In this document: positions 5,178 through 5,183 of the stretch, in pieces | Numbering within the stretch: the first letter of the stretch is position 1 | Layout: each line of letters starts with the position of its first letter | Assembly (NCBI GenBank): GCA_946407175.1 | Contig: CAMJNB010000131.1 | Span: forward strand, 1-5,183 | Direction: 5' to 3' | Length of the DNA: 5,183 nucleotides | Source of the DNA: an uncultured Selenomonadales bacterium | GTDB taxonomy: Bacteria; Bacillota_C; Negativicutes; Selenomonadales; Selenomonadaceae | Program-made: the position numbers and the translations under genes | The notes under the pieces: generated by a model | Seen by the model: the letters and a program-made list of their open reading frames with translations, nothing else | What the model was told of the DNA's origin: nothing | Databases searched by the model: none

Positions 5178-5183
5178 ATGAAT

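Overview
The window carries three complete genes and the first codons of a fourth. All lie on the minus strand, so transcription runs from high to low coordinates. In transcription order they are a large secreted-type metalloprotease/RTX-like protein (5047 to 2972), the translational GTPase TypA/BipA (2818 to 1001), the ECF-transporter membrane subunit EcfT (956 to 141), and a TTG-started gene that leaves the window at base 1. The EcfT sequence (second motif of the ARC-Y-R-G-G-E-G-R-T type) and the TypA sequence look like those of Firmicutes. The glycine/asparagine-rich RTX-like protein without a signal peptide recalls proteins of Negativicutes (Selenomonas relatives). That lineage is an inference from remembered family resemblance; no rRNA or tRNA is present to confirm it.

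Layout by region. Bases 1-33: start of an unidentified gene with a strong ribosome binding site. Bases 34-140: its promoter, a perfect 9-bp-arm palindrome that overlaps the -10 box and also looks like the terminator of the preceding operon, and most of a 7-bp tandem repeat array. Bases 141-956: ecfT. Bases 957-1000: a 44-bp gap filled with 7-bp repeats. Bases 1001-2818: typA. Bases 2819-2971: two further 7-bp repeat arrays flanking a very good sigma-70-type promoter for typA. Bases 2972-5047: the metalloprotease/RTX-like gene. Bases 5048-5183: its ribosome binding site and promoter, and a GC-rich hairpin at the window edge. No gene-free stretch exceeds 160 bases.

The two housekeeping-type genes, typA and ecfT, are probably one transcript: there is no terminator or promoter between them, and a terminator-like hairpin follows ecfT. 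The protease gene appears to be a separate unit with its own promoter. Nothing in the window shows a functional link between it and typA-ecfT.

The most unusual structure is intergenic. Four arrays of degenerate heptanucleotides (core YAGCT/AGCTR, repeated every 7 bp without interruption) sit at the 3' ends of all three genes. In every case the array reaches or encloses the stop codon, and in two cases it directly abuts a promoter of the next gene. The nine last residues of EcfT are encoded by repeat DNA. The arrays also fold into nested hairpins, including the putative typA leader RNA. I regard this heptad system and the fused protease/RTX protein as the parts most worth following up.
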